From assembly GCA_019137255.1 (NCBI GenBank), contig WPDH01000276.1:1-23510 (forward strand): 23,510 nucleotides of DNA, written 5' to 3'. The stretch's first letter is position 1. Every line of letters begins with the position of its first letter. Source of the stretch: Corinectria fuckeliana. Lineage: Eukaryota > Ascomycota > Sordariomycetes > Hypocreales > Nectriaceae. The notes under the pieces are model-generated. The model searched no databases, was not told the origin of the DNA, and was given only the letters and a program-made list of their open reading frames with translations. Shown one piece after another: positions 1 through 10,275 of the stretch. Made by a program: the position numbers and the translations under genes.

Positions 1-1399
1 ATTATAAAGGTAGGTATTAGTATATTATAAAGCTTTTACTTAATAAGTATTTAGTGAGTGCTTATTTAGTATTCTTAAAGGGGCTGCTAGCCTACTATTT
101 AGGTGAGCCCTAAGGTTAAGCCCTAAAGGCTTATATTAAGTGTTAATAGAGTTAGCGCTAACTATTATAATAAGCTTATTATAAGATAAAAAAGTAAAAG
201 TAAAAAGGTAAATAATCTACTTAAGATTATATACCTTTTTTATAATAATATAAAAAAGAAAAAGTTAAATTCTTTTTAAGCTTACTTTATAATAGCTCTT
301 AGGTTATTAAACCCTTCTTAGTTAAGCTAGTAGACTAAAACTATAAGTTAAAAGTACTCTAACTATAAAAGAAGGTATTTTATATAAATACTTATATAAT
401 AAGAAAGATATTTTAACTTTCTAGCCTTATATAAAAAGAAATACACCTTAAAGGGCTAAAGCTTTTACTTTAGGTAGAATAAGACTTTTAAGAAGTAGTT
501 TAATAAGTACCTAAAAGAGCTAAAAAAGGCTAATACTTAGACCCTAGTAAAAAAGGCAACTTATATACTAATTAGCAGTCTAAAAGAGAAGGTAAAAATA
601 ATTACTATCACTTATTAAACCCCTTTTTTAGGCCTTATTTTTTATATAAATACTCTAAGTATAGCTATATATAATATAATCTTTATAAACCTTATAATTA
701 GAAATATTACTATTTATAATTTTAGTATCTTATACTACTTTTTTAACTATATAAACTAGTTCTCTAAAAAAGGCTTTAATTAGAGGGTTAAAAAGACTAT
801 TTATATAAAAGATAGTAAGATATTTATAAAAAGCTAAGATATAGTTAACCTAAGAGTTTAATACTTTAAGTTTTCTAAGAGTAGGCTTATTAGACTTAAG
901 TATACTTATTATATACTAAAAATATATTTTAATATAATTTTAGGCTTTTAGATGTATAGTAATAGTATTATTTAAGATTAGAAAGTAAAAGTCCTTTAGA
1001 TAAAAGAATTATCTAAGATAATAGCCTTTATATAGCTTTATATAAGCTAGTAGGTTATTTTAATAAGAGTATCTATTTAGAGCTCTCTAGTTATAATAGC
1101 CTTAAAGCTTAAGATAGTCCCTAAAAAGAATACTAAGCTTTAGTATTAATAATATAATTATATAAGATAAAAAGCTCTTAATTAGCTAGTCTTATTAAGT
1201 TTAGAGGTAAGAGTTAAAAGACCTCTTCTTAAGAAATATTAGGTTTATATTATAATAAAGGTAATAATAATAGTCTTAAGAAAGTTCTTAGACTATATCT
1301 CTTAAGAGCCTAAAAAAGTAATAAATTATAATTTTTATTACTTTTTAGTGCTTATATATAATAGCTACTATTATTAGGTCTTATTTATAAATATAATAA

Positions 1400-4300
1400 T
1401 AAAAATATGCTTTTTTTACCTCTTAAAGATAAAGTTAGATATTAAGAGTGTATTTAGAAAGCTATAAGCTTAGCTATAAACTTAATATAGCCTTAAGATC
1501 TTACTCTTATAGTATAATAGTAAGAAGGCTCTTTTTACTAAAAAGAAAAGAGAGATCTTTAAGAATAATAGTATAATTATTTATAAGTTTACCCTATTAA
1601 CCCTAATATAAAACAAGAGTGTTAAGATATTAAAAAGAATTATTAAGGTTAAGAGTAAAGTTATAATTAAAAAGTTAAAGCTCTTAGAAGAGCTTACCTT
1701 TAAAATATACTATATAGTAGTATACCTTCTTAACTATATATCTTATTAAAAGAAAAATCAGTAGGTAATCTCTTACTAGCTCTAGTAAGACTAGGTTAAG
1801 AATAATATCTTTATATATAGTTATATCCCTAAGGATATAAGGCTCTTATAAGTATATATTAAGGTTTTTAAGTGCTTAGCTTACTTAATAACTATAGCTG
1901 TCTTAAAATATATTAAGTTATATAAGTTTTTAAGCCTACTTATAAAGAGAGCTTATATTAAGTATCTTATTAGTTATAAGAGTAAGTTATAATATGTGAT
2001 TTATATACTAGTAACTTAAGATAAGAAAGTTATAATTTTTACTAATATATAGTTTAATAAGTAAGAATACTTTAATCTAAAATATAAAAAAGATATAAAA
2101 GCTTATAAAAAATATACTTATAGAATTTTAGACTAAATTAATATAAGAGAGGTCTCTAATAATAAAAATATTAGTAAGAAAGATAGTCTTAATATAATAG
2201 CTATAAAGTCTTTTTTAGACTTTACTAAGTTATAAATTTAAGCACTACTTATAATATCTCTAAGAGAGATATAATAGTAGAAAAAAGTTTAAAATACTTA
2301 GTAATAGTAATCTTAAACTAAGGCTTTATAAGAAAAGAAAAGCACTCTTAAGATTAGAGGTACTAAAGCTATATTTAAGACTATTTTACTTTCTCCCTCT
2401 CTTACTAAGAGAGCTATAAGATAAGTTACTTTTCTTAATAATACTTTATATTAGTCTAGCTTACTATATAAGATAGTAAGTGTAATATTATTATATAATT
2501 TATCACTTAAGATTATAAATAATATCTTATTAGCTATATAAGCTAAAAATAGTAATAACTTTATAAAACCTAATAATTTTATAAAAGAATTAGAATTATA
2601 AGACTTATTAGATAATAATAGTTTAATTAATATATAGATTATTATATTAGAATAGGTTAATAAGATATTAAGAGATAAAACAGATAGTAAGACTAATTTA
2701 ACCTTATATAATAACTCTAATAATACCTCTTTTTAGTTACTAGAGGAATTATTATAAAAAACCTAAAAGGATTATAACTAGCACTTTTAGAAAGCTAATA
2801 TAATCTTTAAGTATTATAGTTAAAAGCTCTTAAAGAAAGCTTTTAAGGTATAAAAGTAAAAAAAACTTAAAAAGTATATTAAAATAAAACATATTATTAA
2901 TATAACTCTTTTAAATATAAGAAGATATTCTCTTTATATTAGTATAATACTACCTGTCTTAAGGTTATATAAGTAAGTTATAACTTTCTTATAAGTATCT
3001 TAGTAGTATATAAGCCTTCTTCTAAAAATTAAGAACCTAAAAGATAAAAAAGCTTATAAGAAGGTTCTTATAGATAAGCTAAATAATAATATTTAGCTTA
3101 TTAACCTTAAATAAGTGTTTATATATAAGGTTAATAAATAGGGCTATATAACACACTTTAAGACACACCTAGTAGCTTATAGTAATAAGCAGAATAAGAA
3201 TAAAGCTAAGACTTATATATTTATCTTAGTATATAAGACTTTTTAAGTAATATATATAAAATACTATAAGAAAAATCTTAATATATATTAATATAATATT
3301 ATTAATACTTTTATTAAAACTTTACTAGGTAAAAAGGTTTACTATTACCTACTACTAAAAATATTTAAAAAGAGAGTCTTTTTAAAGCTCTTAAGAGCTT
3401 TTTATAGCTTATAAATATTACTAAAGCTATAATATAAGAATCTTACTTACTTTTTTACTAGTTAAGACTTTAAAGCTTATAAGAAAAACTCTTATATTTT
3501 TAAGTATAAAAACCTTTTTATCTTCTTTTATATAAATAATATTATTATAATATAACTAAAAGAGTTTAAAAGTAAATAGTAATAAGTTTATAATATCTTA
3601 ATAATAAAGTATTAGGTTAAAAACCTAAGAGAGCTATATTAGTTCTTAGAGATTAAGGTTATTAAGAACTATATAATAAGTCACTTTTAGCTCTCTTAGA
3701 AGTTATATATTTTAACTATAGCTAGAAAATTTAAGTTAGATAGTAAGAGACTAAAAGTCTATAAGAAAAAAACCTTTCTACTCTTATAAATTTTTATACT
3801 TATAATATATAAAGCTAGTTTTAGCCTTATATTAAAGTATAAGATAAAAGTAAGTAGTATAAGCTATCCTATTAATACTATAAGACCTAATATATCTTAT
3901 ATATTATTAAAGCTTAGTTAATTTAGTTATTAGCTAAGCCTTAAGTATAATAAAGTAGTAAAATAGTATATTAGCTACTTTTATAACACTAGAAAGCTTT
4001 ATATTTACTATATAGTAACTAAGAATTAGAAAAATCTCTTTATAGCTATAAATATAGCTTTTAGAGACTATTTAATAACTAGAAAGTTCTTATAAGGCTA
4101 GGTAGTTATACTATATAAGAGTCTTATTACTTAAAAGGCTATAAAGTAAAATATAGTTATTATATTTAGTATAAAAGCTAAGTTACTTACTCTTATAAGT
4201 ATAGTTAAGAAATAGCTAGTCTTAAGTTAACTTCTTAAGAAGGTTAGTATTAAGGTTTAAAGTATAGCTTAAATCTAGTATAATAATATTAATATAATCT

Positions 4301-4490
4301 AGCTAATTATAAAGCAGTTAGCTAAGCTAGTTATAACACTTTAGTATATTAATATTTATTACTACTAGGTCTATAAGCTTATTTAGAAGGGTAAAATTAA
4401 GATATTTTAGCTACTTATAGCCTAAATACTAGTAGATAGTCTTATAAAGCCTCTTTTAAAACAGAAATATATAACTTTTATTATATAATT
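1400..4490 (+). pseudogene. copia pol relic (integrase, reverse transcriptase, RNase H)
   Basis: No open reading frame survives, but family patterns can be followed. Around 1591-1635 the reading resembles the integrase pattern T-P-x-x-QNG-x-x-E, with Q turned into a stop and G/E changed to E/K, followed by a YLLN motif near 1725. RT fragments follow between about 3120 and 3560 (a KARLVA-type stretch at about 3150, an F-Y-x-N-N-I-I-I block at 3527). RNase H-like remnants at about 4060-4200 resemble TRRS-x-x-GY and STEAE. The C-terminal signature reads VDSLIKPL at 4432. Substitutions are mostly G-to-A and C-to-T, as RIP predicts. A gag-like region may lie at about 400-900, but I cannot confirm it. 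Nothing here can encode a functional protein. Confidence 0.75.
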
Positions 4491-5320
4491 ATAAATATAT
4501 ATAACTTTAAATAGAGCTATATAATAAGCCTAGTAATACTTATAATTTTTTATATTATCTTACTATTAAATTAGAAAAGAAAAACACTTAGAGGATCTCT
4601 TATTTTCTAGCTTTATAATAATCTTATTTACTTTTATATTAAATAACTTAGTCTATATAAAAGAAGGTAAATAAGATTAAGAGTAATATTAATATATTAC
4701 TTAGCTAAAAAGACTTCTAAATAGCTTAAAAAATAGTATTAGAATATAATTTTCCTATATAATTAATATCTTTTAGTCTTTTAATTTAATATTAAATAAT
4801 TAGCTATACTAATTAGGCTACTTAACTAGTATAATAAAGTATAAGAGCTATAATCTTATAGTCTTATTAGGTATTAAGATATTAATATAATAAGTTAGTC
4901 TTATATATTAGGATTAGTAATATTATTATTATAATAATAAAAAGATTAGTTTAGTATAACAGTTAAAACTACTATATATTATATAATTTTAAGACTTTCT
5001 TAGCAGCTAATATAAAACACTAACTTAAAAGCCTAAAAGAGTTAATTCTTATACTTTTACTAAATATAATAATAACCTTTTTCTCTTATTATCTTCTTTT
5101 AAAGCTAAAATCCTATATAGTAGCTTTAACTATTATCTTAAAACACTAGCTAAAGCTATTATACTTTTAGATTAAGACTAGAGTTTAATTTTAGCTCTAG
5201 TAAGAATTCTTTTATTTTTAAAAGCTAAAAACACTAAGAAATTAGCTAGCTAGTACTATTAGATAGTTATATATAGTCTTATTAGTTAGTTAGACTAACT
5301 ACCCTTAGCAGCCAGTCTAA
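4491..5320. repeat. RIP-mutated AT-rich DNA, unidentified
   Basis: This is the continuation of the AT-rich block downstream of the copia RNase H remnant. It could be the element's 3' untranslated/LTR portion or a second nested repeat. I found no readable protein motif on either strand. Base composition and residual dinucleotides match the copia part, so it was mutated by the same process. Confidence 0.6.
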
Positions 5321-5480
5321 GAGGGTATATTAGTAGTAAGACCACTAGTCAGGCCCGCTATCAGGCACTATCCATATTTCTGCCTTAGATGCTAGGCATC
5401 TAGCGATAACAGTAATCCCCTTAGGGACTCACTGTTCCGCCCCTTTTCCTAGCTTAGTACAGTTACACAATACACGCAGT
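5321..5480 (+). repeat. Candidate LTR-like edge of the retrotransposon
   Basis: A purine run (AAGAGGG, about 5312-5318) reminiscent of a polypurine tract precedes a segment of near-normal composition that is bounded by the RIP block on its left. It contains a 7-bp-arm palindrome around 5386-5402. An LTR is only one reading: no second copy is visible in the window, and the expected TG...CA ends are not clear. It could equally be ordinary flanking DNA. Confidence 0.25.
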
Positions 5481-5847
5481 CACATCAATAGTAGGCAATA
5501 CTTTATCGACACGCTATATGTCTGCATAAAGCGAGGTATCAACTATCTCATGTACGGATAAGCTACTATTTACATAGCTGAGTAGCTTGACTCCAGGTTA
5601 GGCGGTTTTACCGTATGCGGTAAGGGTACTCGAGTAGGCTACCTTGTACGGAGTAAGCTTGGTGGGAATAAAGGTCTCGTCGCCCCTCCATCCCCGGGCT
5701 CCATCCTGTCCGTCTCTCGTCTGCGTCACCCACCACACCTTCAACCTTCAACCTTCAACCTTCAACCTTCAACCTTCAACCTTCAACCTTCAACACCCAA
5801 ACCAATACTAAATCTGAAAATTTCAATCACCCATCAACAACCCAGCA
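5481..5847 (+). promoter_or_regulatory. Upstream region and 5' leader of the SDHAF4 gene
   Basis: Normal-composition DNA between the RIP block and the first gene. It includes a hairpin-capable inverted repeat (TTACCG..CGGTAA, 5608-5623), a 10-bp palindrome TACTCGAGTA (5627-5636) and, just before the gene, a pyrimidine-rich leader with a 7-bp tandem array. No TATA box was convincingly seen. Pyrimidine-rich sequence before the start is common in fungal promoters and leaders. Confidence 0.4.
5738..5793 (+). repeat. (CCTTCAA)x8 microsatellite
   Basis: Eight perfect copies of the heptamer CCTTCAA end 54 bp before the SDHAF4 start codon, so the array is probably in its promoter or 5' UTR. Perfect copies imply recent slippage and probable length variation between strains. 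Confidence 0.95.
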
Positions 5848-6306
5848 ATGTCCCGCCTCCTCACCCCGTCTTTTTCCCTTGGCCTCCGCGCCCTCCCGCG
5901 CCTCCGCCTCCGCCTCTCCTCTACCGCCGCCGTCTCCGGCCTCCGCCTCTCCTCCACCTTCCGCTCGCGCCCCGCGCCCCCGAAGCTCCCCGCCGACCAG
6001 CAAGCCGAGTTCGAGCGCCTGCAGCGCAGCGCCTCCGTCTCCGCCGCGTTCCAGCCCGAAGCCTCCTCCTCCTCCTCCTCCTCCTCCTCCTCCTCTTCTA
6101 CTACTCCCGCCACCTCGCAGCCCCGCCACGAGTCCACCCCGGCGCCGCCCGCCGACGTCAACCAGGGCCTCTTCCGCGGCGCGCCCCCCGAGTTCGAGGG
6201 CGACGTCAACCCCAAGACCGGAGAGGTCGGCGGGCCCAAGAACGAGCCGCTGCGCTGGGGCGGCAAGGGCGATTGGAGCTACAACGGACGCGTGACGGAC
6301 TTCTAA
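5848..6306 (+). CDS. SDH8: Succinate dehydrogenase assembly factor 4, mitochondrial
   Basis: A 152-residue protein. The C-terminal ~35 residues carry the SDHAF4/Sdh8 (DUF1674) signature: GDVNPKTGEVGGPK at about 118-131, then a W-rich stretch and the terminal GRVTDF. In the family this protein binds flavinylated Sdh1/SDHA in the mitochondrial matrix, limits autooxidation and helps assembly of the SDH dimer for complex II. The N-terminus (about 1-45) is rich in R, L, S and A with no acidic residues, fitting a cleavable mitochondrial targeting peptide. Residues 73-84 are a poly-serine tract encoded by a TCC microsatellite, an unconserved linker. The ATG is the first in frame and follows a short leader. 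It is convergent with RXT3. No intron is needed. Identity is strong from the C-terminal motif. Confidence 0.9.
   Translation: MSRLLTPSFSLGLRALPRLRLRLSSTAAVSGLRLSSTFRSRPAPPKLPADQQAEFERLQRSASVSAAFQPEASSSSSSSSSSSSTTPATSQPRHESTPAPPADVNQGLFRGAPPEFEGDVNPKTGEVGGPKNEPLRWGGKGDWSYNGRVTDF
6063..6096 (+). repeat. TCC microsatellite encoding poly-serine in SDHAF4
   Basis: A run of TCC/CTC triplets within the coding region encodes about 12 consecutive serines. Slippage here would keep the frame and only change linker length. Confidence 0.9.
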
Positions 6307-6679
6307 GTCAAAACGGCCAGAAGAGGGCACATCCATCTATTTAGAGCAGCAGATCCAAGAAAATGGAGGGGAAAAGCCGAGACAACTTGTCTGTGGCGTC
6401 GCGCATAAGACATGCCTGCTGAAGAAATTGTACAAAGACTAGGACTGTACGATACCGAGCGGAACACTAGATGAGACATGGCCCCCTCTTGAGGAGTGTG
6501 TTTAGTGTAGGGCCAGCTGGCTCCGATTAAAATGTCATGACGATTTCACGAGATCAAATGGGTATTCTCTAACCATACAAGAGCCCTCGTCAACCCTGCC
6601 CATGCAATGCATTTCGGTGCAAACGCCTTTCAAGCCCCATCAATGTTTGCAACGTAGTAAATCGCAATGGTTCAAGTCG
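6307..6679. other. Convergent intergenic region between SDHAF4 and RXT3
   Basis: 373 bp separate the two stop codons and presumably hold both 3' UTRs. No separate gene or strong terminator-like structure was recognised. Confidence 0.6.
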
Positions 6680-9600
6680 CTATTCGTCTTCTCCCTTCTC
6701 GTCCTCCTCTTTTTCCTCGGGCCTATCCGCATCTGCATCTGCCATCTGGACGTCCTTGTGCTGGGTATCCGGGGACTCCTCGATTGGCAACGCATCAGGG
6801 GTCCCGTCTGCGGCATGGTTTCCCTTGTCTCCCTCCTCGGCGAGGTCCCGTTCCTCGGCGGCGAGCTCCTGTTTCTCACCGGCGAGCTCCTGTTCCTCGC
6901 CGAGGTCCCGTTCCTCGCCGCTGCTGTTGCTCTTTTGCTCGCTTCCTTCGACTTCTCTCGTCCAGAAGTGGCCCGATATCTCGCCTCGCAGTCGTCCCAT
7001 TCGTTCCTTCTCTTGCTCCAGGTCCAGGCCGCTGATGTTGTCAAGACTTCCCTTGACTTCCCACATGGCCTTGCGCATGCGTTCTCGCCGGGCCTTGCCC
7101 CGGAGTCTAGCCTGGGGCTGTGCTCCGTTCTCGACCCATCGCACGCTGTTAATCATGAAACTGATGCCGTCATGCACCGTGTGGCGAACGCCATATTCTC
7201 CACCAAATTCCCGGCTCGAAATCCCGTACCGCGTGGATGCCGAGTACCGCGTAAGTCGCGGGAGGATCAGGATGTTGACGTGCAAATCGCGCTGAGGGGG
7301 GATCGACATTGGTCCGCTGGTCGGTGGCGACGTGATGAGGCTCTCGGATTCAAGGTCAACCGTACTCGGCTCGCTCTTGACCTTGCGTCTCTTGCCTTCG
7401 TCGGTTCCATTGTGGAGGTCCAACAGTGAGTTACCCATGTCCTCGATCCACTCGCCCTTGATCCATCCGCTGTGTATACAGGCGGCCACGACGTCAGAGT
7501 CGTCCGTGTACACGTCGGTTCCCCAGAGAAAGCCTCGGGAAGTAATCTCCTCGCGGGACCAGGGAGACAGATGAATGCGCGCAACCTTGACTGTCAGCGT
7601 GCAATTTTCCTTGTCCTTGATCAAGTCCCATGGTAGAGGCTTCGGGTTTGATGCAAATGCCCGGTGAGTCGACGTGGTAGGTATCAGTCTTCCGGCCCTC
7701 AACCCCGGCTCGTAAATGAAATCACCCAGATGGTGTCGGGGGCGATGCGCCACGGAATCCAACACTGCCTGAGAGGAAACGATGGTTTTGGGTTTCGGAG
7801 GAATGACGGGCGCGGCGACTTGCACCGGCGCGGCTGGTGGCGTATTGTGCACAGATCGTGGGAGATGATGGTGATGTGGAATGGGAACAGTCTTCTCGGC
7901 CGGCAAAGGCCCATTCGATGCTCCTCCTTTCGAGTTCTTGAATGGCATGACCCCGCTAGCTTGCGCGGCAGCCGGGTCGGCAGGATGATGATGATGATAA
8001 TGAGGGTGGCTAAGACACGGGTTAGCAAACATGTACCGAGGAGTCCGAACAGGCATCTCGAGACCTACTGATGATGGTGGTGGTGCGGGTGCGTTTTGGG
8101 CCTCTTCGCCCGGCCTGTCGGGGTGAGTCTCCCGGCGCTGTCATCATCGGCCTTGTCTTCTTCCTTGAGTTTCCTCCTCCTGCCTTTGGGTTTCACGGGA
8201 ACGTCTGGTCCTGATTCAGGCGTGCTCGTGTCCACATCCTCCCGTTTTGCTAGAGCCGCGTTGGTGAACGGCATGGGAGCGCCGGATATTGTCGGGCTCG
8301 ATACGCCCACGAGTCCATTTCCAATTCCCGCAAACATTCGACCGAATTCGCTCTTGATTCCCGGCTCGCCAGTCGGACCGGGTTGCTGCAGCTGAGCGCC
8401 CTGCACTGCCTGGGGAAGTGGAGAGATGCGCCCCTTGCGATTCAGCTCCTGAATAGCCAACAAGGCTCGCTGATGCCCGTTGAGCACCACGACGTCTTCG
8501 GGTCGGTGCCGGGGGGGTTCGAAATGGACTGGTCCAGGGGCACTGTTGTACGCCATCGATGGCGGTAGCGGCGCCTCCTCTGTAGGGCGCTGTCGCGGGG
8601 GTTGTTGTTGCGGGTATAGCAAGTTCATTCGACCTTGATCGGGAGAGGCGTAGGGCGGAGGTGGTCCCGCAGGCACATTGTGCAGAGGTGGGTGATGGGA
8701 CACAGGAGGGTATCGATCCGGAGGCGCAGGTTGATAGGGCGGGGGCGCGTGTGAAGGATACGGCCCGTTGGAAGGAGGATACTCTGGGTGCGGTCGTTGA
8801 TGATCCATTGGGGCTCGGTATGTTTGATCAGGGCCGGGGCGTCCCCAGTGGGCATCCCGCGGATCTCGAGCGTCTCTGGGATCTCGAGGGTCGCGCGCTT
8901 CGGGTGGTCGACCAAACGGGGGCTGGTTTCTCGGGGGTTCGCGATGGCCATATTCGCCGGGGTGCATTGGATGACGTCCCGAGTCGCCGCTGCCCGAGTA
9001 GGCGCGTTCCCTCCTCTCCCTTTCCCGCATCTCGGCCTCCCCTCGTTCGCGCTCTGCCCTATATCGGTCGTCGTAAAGAGTGGGTCGAAGCCCCGTTCGC
9101 TCAGGGTTGTACTCCATTGCGGGCGCGGGTCGGCCCATCTCATCCCGGCGGCCGTAACCTTCGTCGGGACCCGGAGCCCGACCCATTTCCATTGGCCTCG
9201 GAGGCATCCCCGGGTACGCCTTGGGTTGGCTGTTCGGCCTCGGAGGCGGGCCGGGAGGCAACCTGTTAGGTTCCCTGCCAAGGTCGGCGGAGCCAGAGGG
9301 ATGGCGCGAATGGTATGCAGATGGGGTGCCATAGCGCTGGATTTCGGGGGTCGAGTAGTGACCCTGCGGAGAGGCTCGAGGATCGTATGGCCTCTGGTGG
9401 TCGGGGGTTTGCGGTCGTCGGAAGGGGGGATAGTCTGCGGCAGCCGAGTGCATTCTGGGTGAGGCGTGGACGGCGGGCGCAAAGGCAGGCGCCGAGCCAG
9501 GCGCCGACGAATGCTGGGGGTAGTGCGGCGGAGGAGGTTGTGAGTCGCGATGCGCCGGGGGTGGACCGCCCAGCATGGCCGATATCGACATGGTGCTGCC

Positions 9601-10275
9601 ACCGCTGTTGGTTCTCGTAATTTGGCTCAAGGCCGGGAGGTCTCGGCCGGAGGGGAACGACATGGGAGGCCCGACGGCCACGGGGGGTGCTCGAGGCGGA
9701 GGAGGTCCATAACCCATCATATGCGCCTGCTGGCCGGGTGGCGGCGCTCCCGGCTGGGGAGGCGAGTTTGGCGGCGGCATGGCGCGGTTTATATCTCGAA
9801 GCGCGAGGAGCGAGGAGGAGCCCTGGAGTCGCGCGTGGCCAGGGTCTTGCGGAAAGCCGCGAGCAGCGGAGGAATGGAAGGAGTCGGAGGGTCGTCGCTG
9901 GAGCAAGTGATGGGCGGCATACGCAGGGCTTTGGCTGGGACTCGGACTCTGTGTGTAGGTGTGGGTCTGAGTCTGAGTCTGGGACGCGAGCGCGTGGGCG
10001 TGGGCAGAGAGCGACGGCGTCGAGTTGTTGGAGAGCGACGGGGAGGGAGCCGAGGCGGAGGCGGAAGCCGGAGCGGAAGCCGGAGCGGCGGCGTAGACGG
10101 TCGAGGGCGAGGCAACGACGATGCAGCTGTGGACGGCGGAGACGGAGGACGCGACGGCGCGTGATGGTGTTGATGATGATGATGATGATGCCGGAGCAGG
10201 AGGAGGATGCGGGAAAGGAGAGTGTGCGTAGGGCGACGGCTGGAAGGGAAGCTTGGGCGGCAGGCGTGGATCCAT
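6680..10275 (-). CDS. RXT3: Rxt3-type histone deacetylase (Rpd3L) complex subunit, two exons
   Basis: Model: exon 1 10275-8069, 59-bp intron 8068-8010, exon 2 8009-6680; 1178 residues. The intron has donor GTAGGT, branch TGCTAAC and acceptor TTAG, and it removes an in-frame stop inside a histidine tract while keeping phase. Exon 1 encodes a long disordered Pro/Ser/His/Arg-rich region with (DPRD)-type repeats; near residues 610-640 is a more ordered segment (LNGHQRALLAIQELNRKG) that I recall as typical of fungal homologues. Exon 2 carries the Rxt3 domain (about 833-1030), including FIYEPGLRAGRLIP, a W-D-L-I core and WGTDVYTDDSD. The tail is acidic and charged, with heptad-like repeats at about 1100-1126. 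In yeast, Rxt3 is a subunit of the large Rpd3 deacetylase complex acting on chromatin in the nucleus. The family assignment is good; the exact N-terminus is less certain. Confidence 0.85.
6839..6919 (-). repeat. 21-bp coding minisatellite in RXT3 (four units)
   Basis: Three 21-bp units and a fourth 18-bp unit encode seven-residue repeats of the type EERDLGE / EEQELAG / EKQELAA / EERDLAE. Because the unit is a multiple of three, expansion or loss keeps the reading frame. The encoded segment is charged and probably helical or coiled-coil-like in the acidic C-terminal tail. Confidence 0.85.

Larger units (their letters stand above)
1..5330 (+). mobile_element. RIP-degraded Ty1/copia LTR retrotransposon block
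   Basis: This is an AT-rich block dominated by TpA, with almost no CpG or CpA and stop codons in every frame, which is the classic outcome of fungal repeat-induced point mutation. Read through the stops, the + strand still shows copia pol order: an integrase core-like stretch (about 1490-1760), an inter-domain stretch ending in a V/I-GY-type motif (about 1930-2000), reverse transcriptase with YVDD decayed to YINN (about 3527-3541), and RNase H ending in the D-x-LTKPL-like signature (about 4432-4458). The element is cut by the left window edge, so its 5' LTR is not identified. The right boundary is a sharp change to normal composition near 5300-5330. The copia class is well supported; exact termini are not. 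Confidence 0.8.

Noticed and set aside
60..170. Possible copia primer-binding site
   Set aside because: Short words resembling initiator-tRNA sequence are present, but RIP has altered the region too much and no 5' LTR end is visible.
5827..6336. Minus-strand frames of 147-169 codons over SDHAF4
   Set aside because: They are shadows of the GC-rich coding strand: poly-Gly/Glu/Arg composition and no domain, while the + strand shows a clear SDHAF4 motif.
6602..7429. Plus-strand 275-codon frame opposite RXT3 exon 2
   Set aside because: Low-complexity Leu/Phe-rich translation caused by the repetitive antisense of the RXT3 tail; no domain or splice context.
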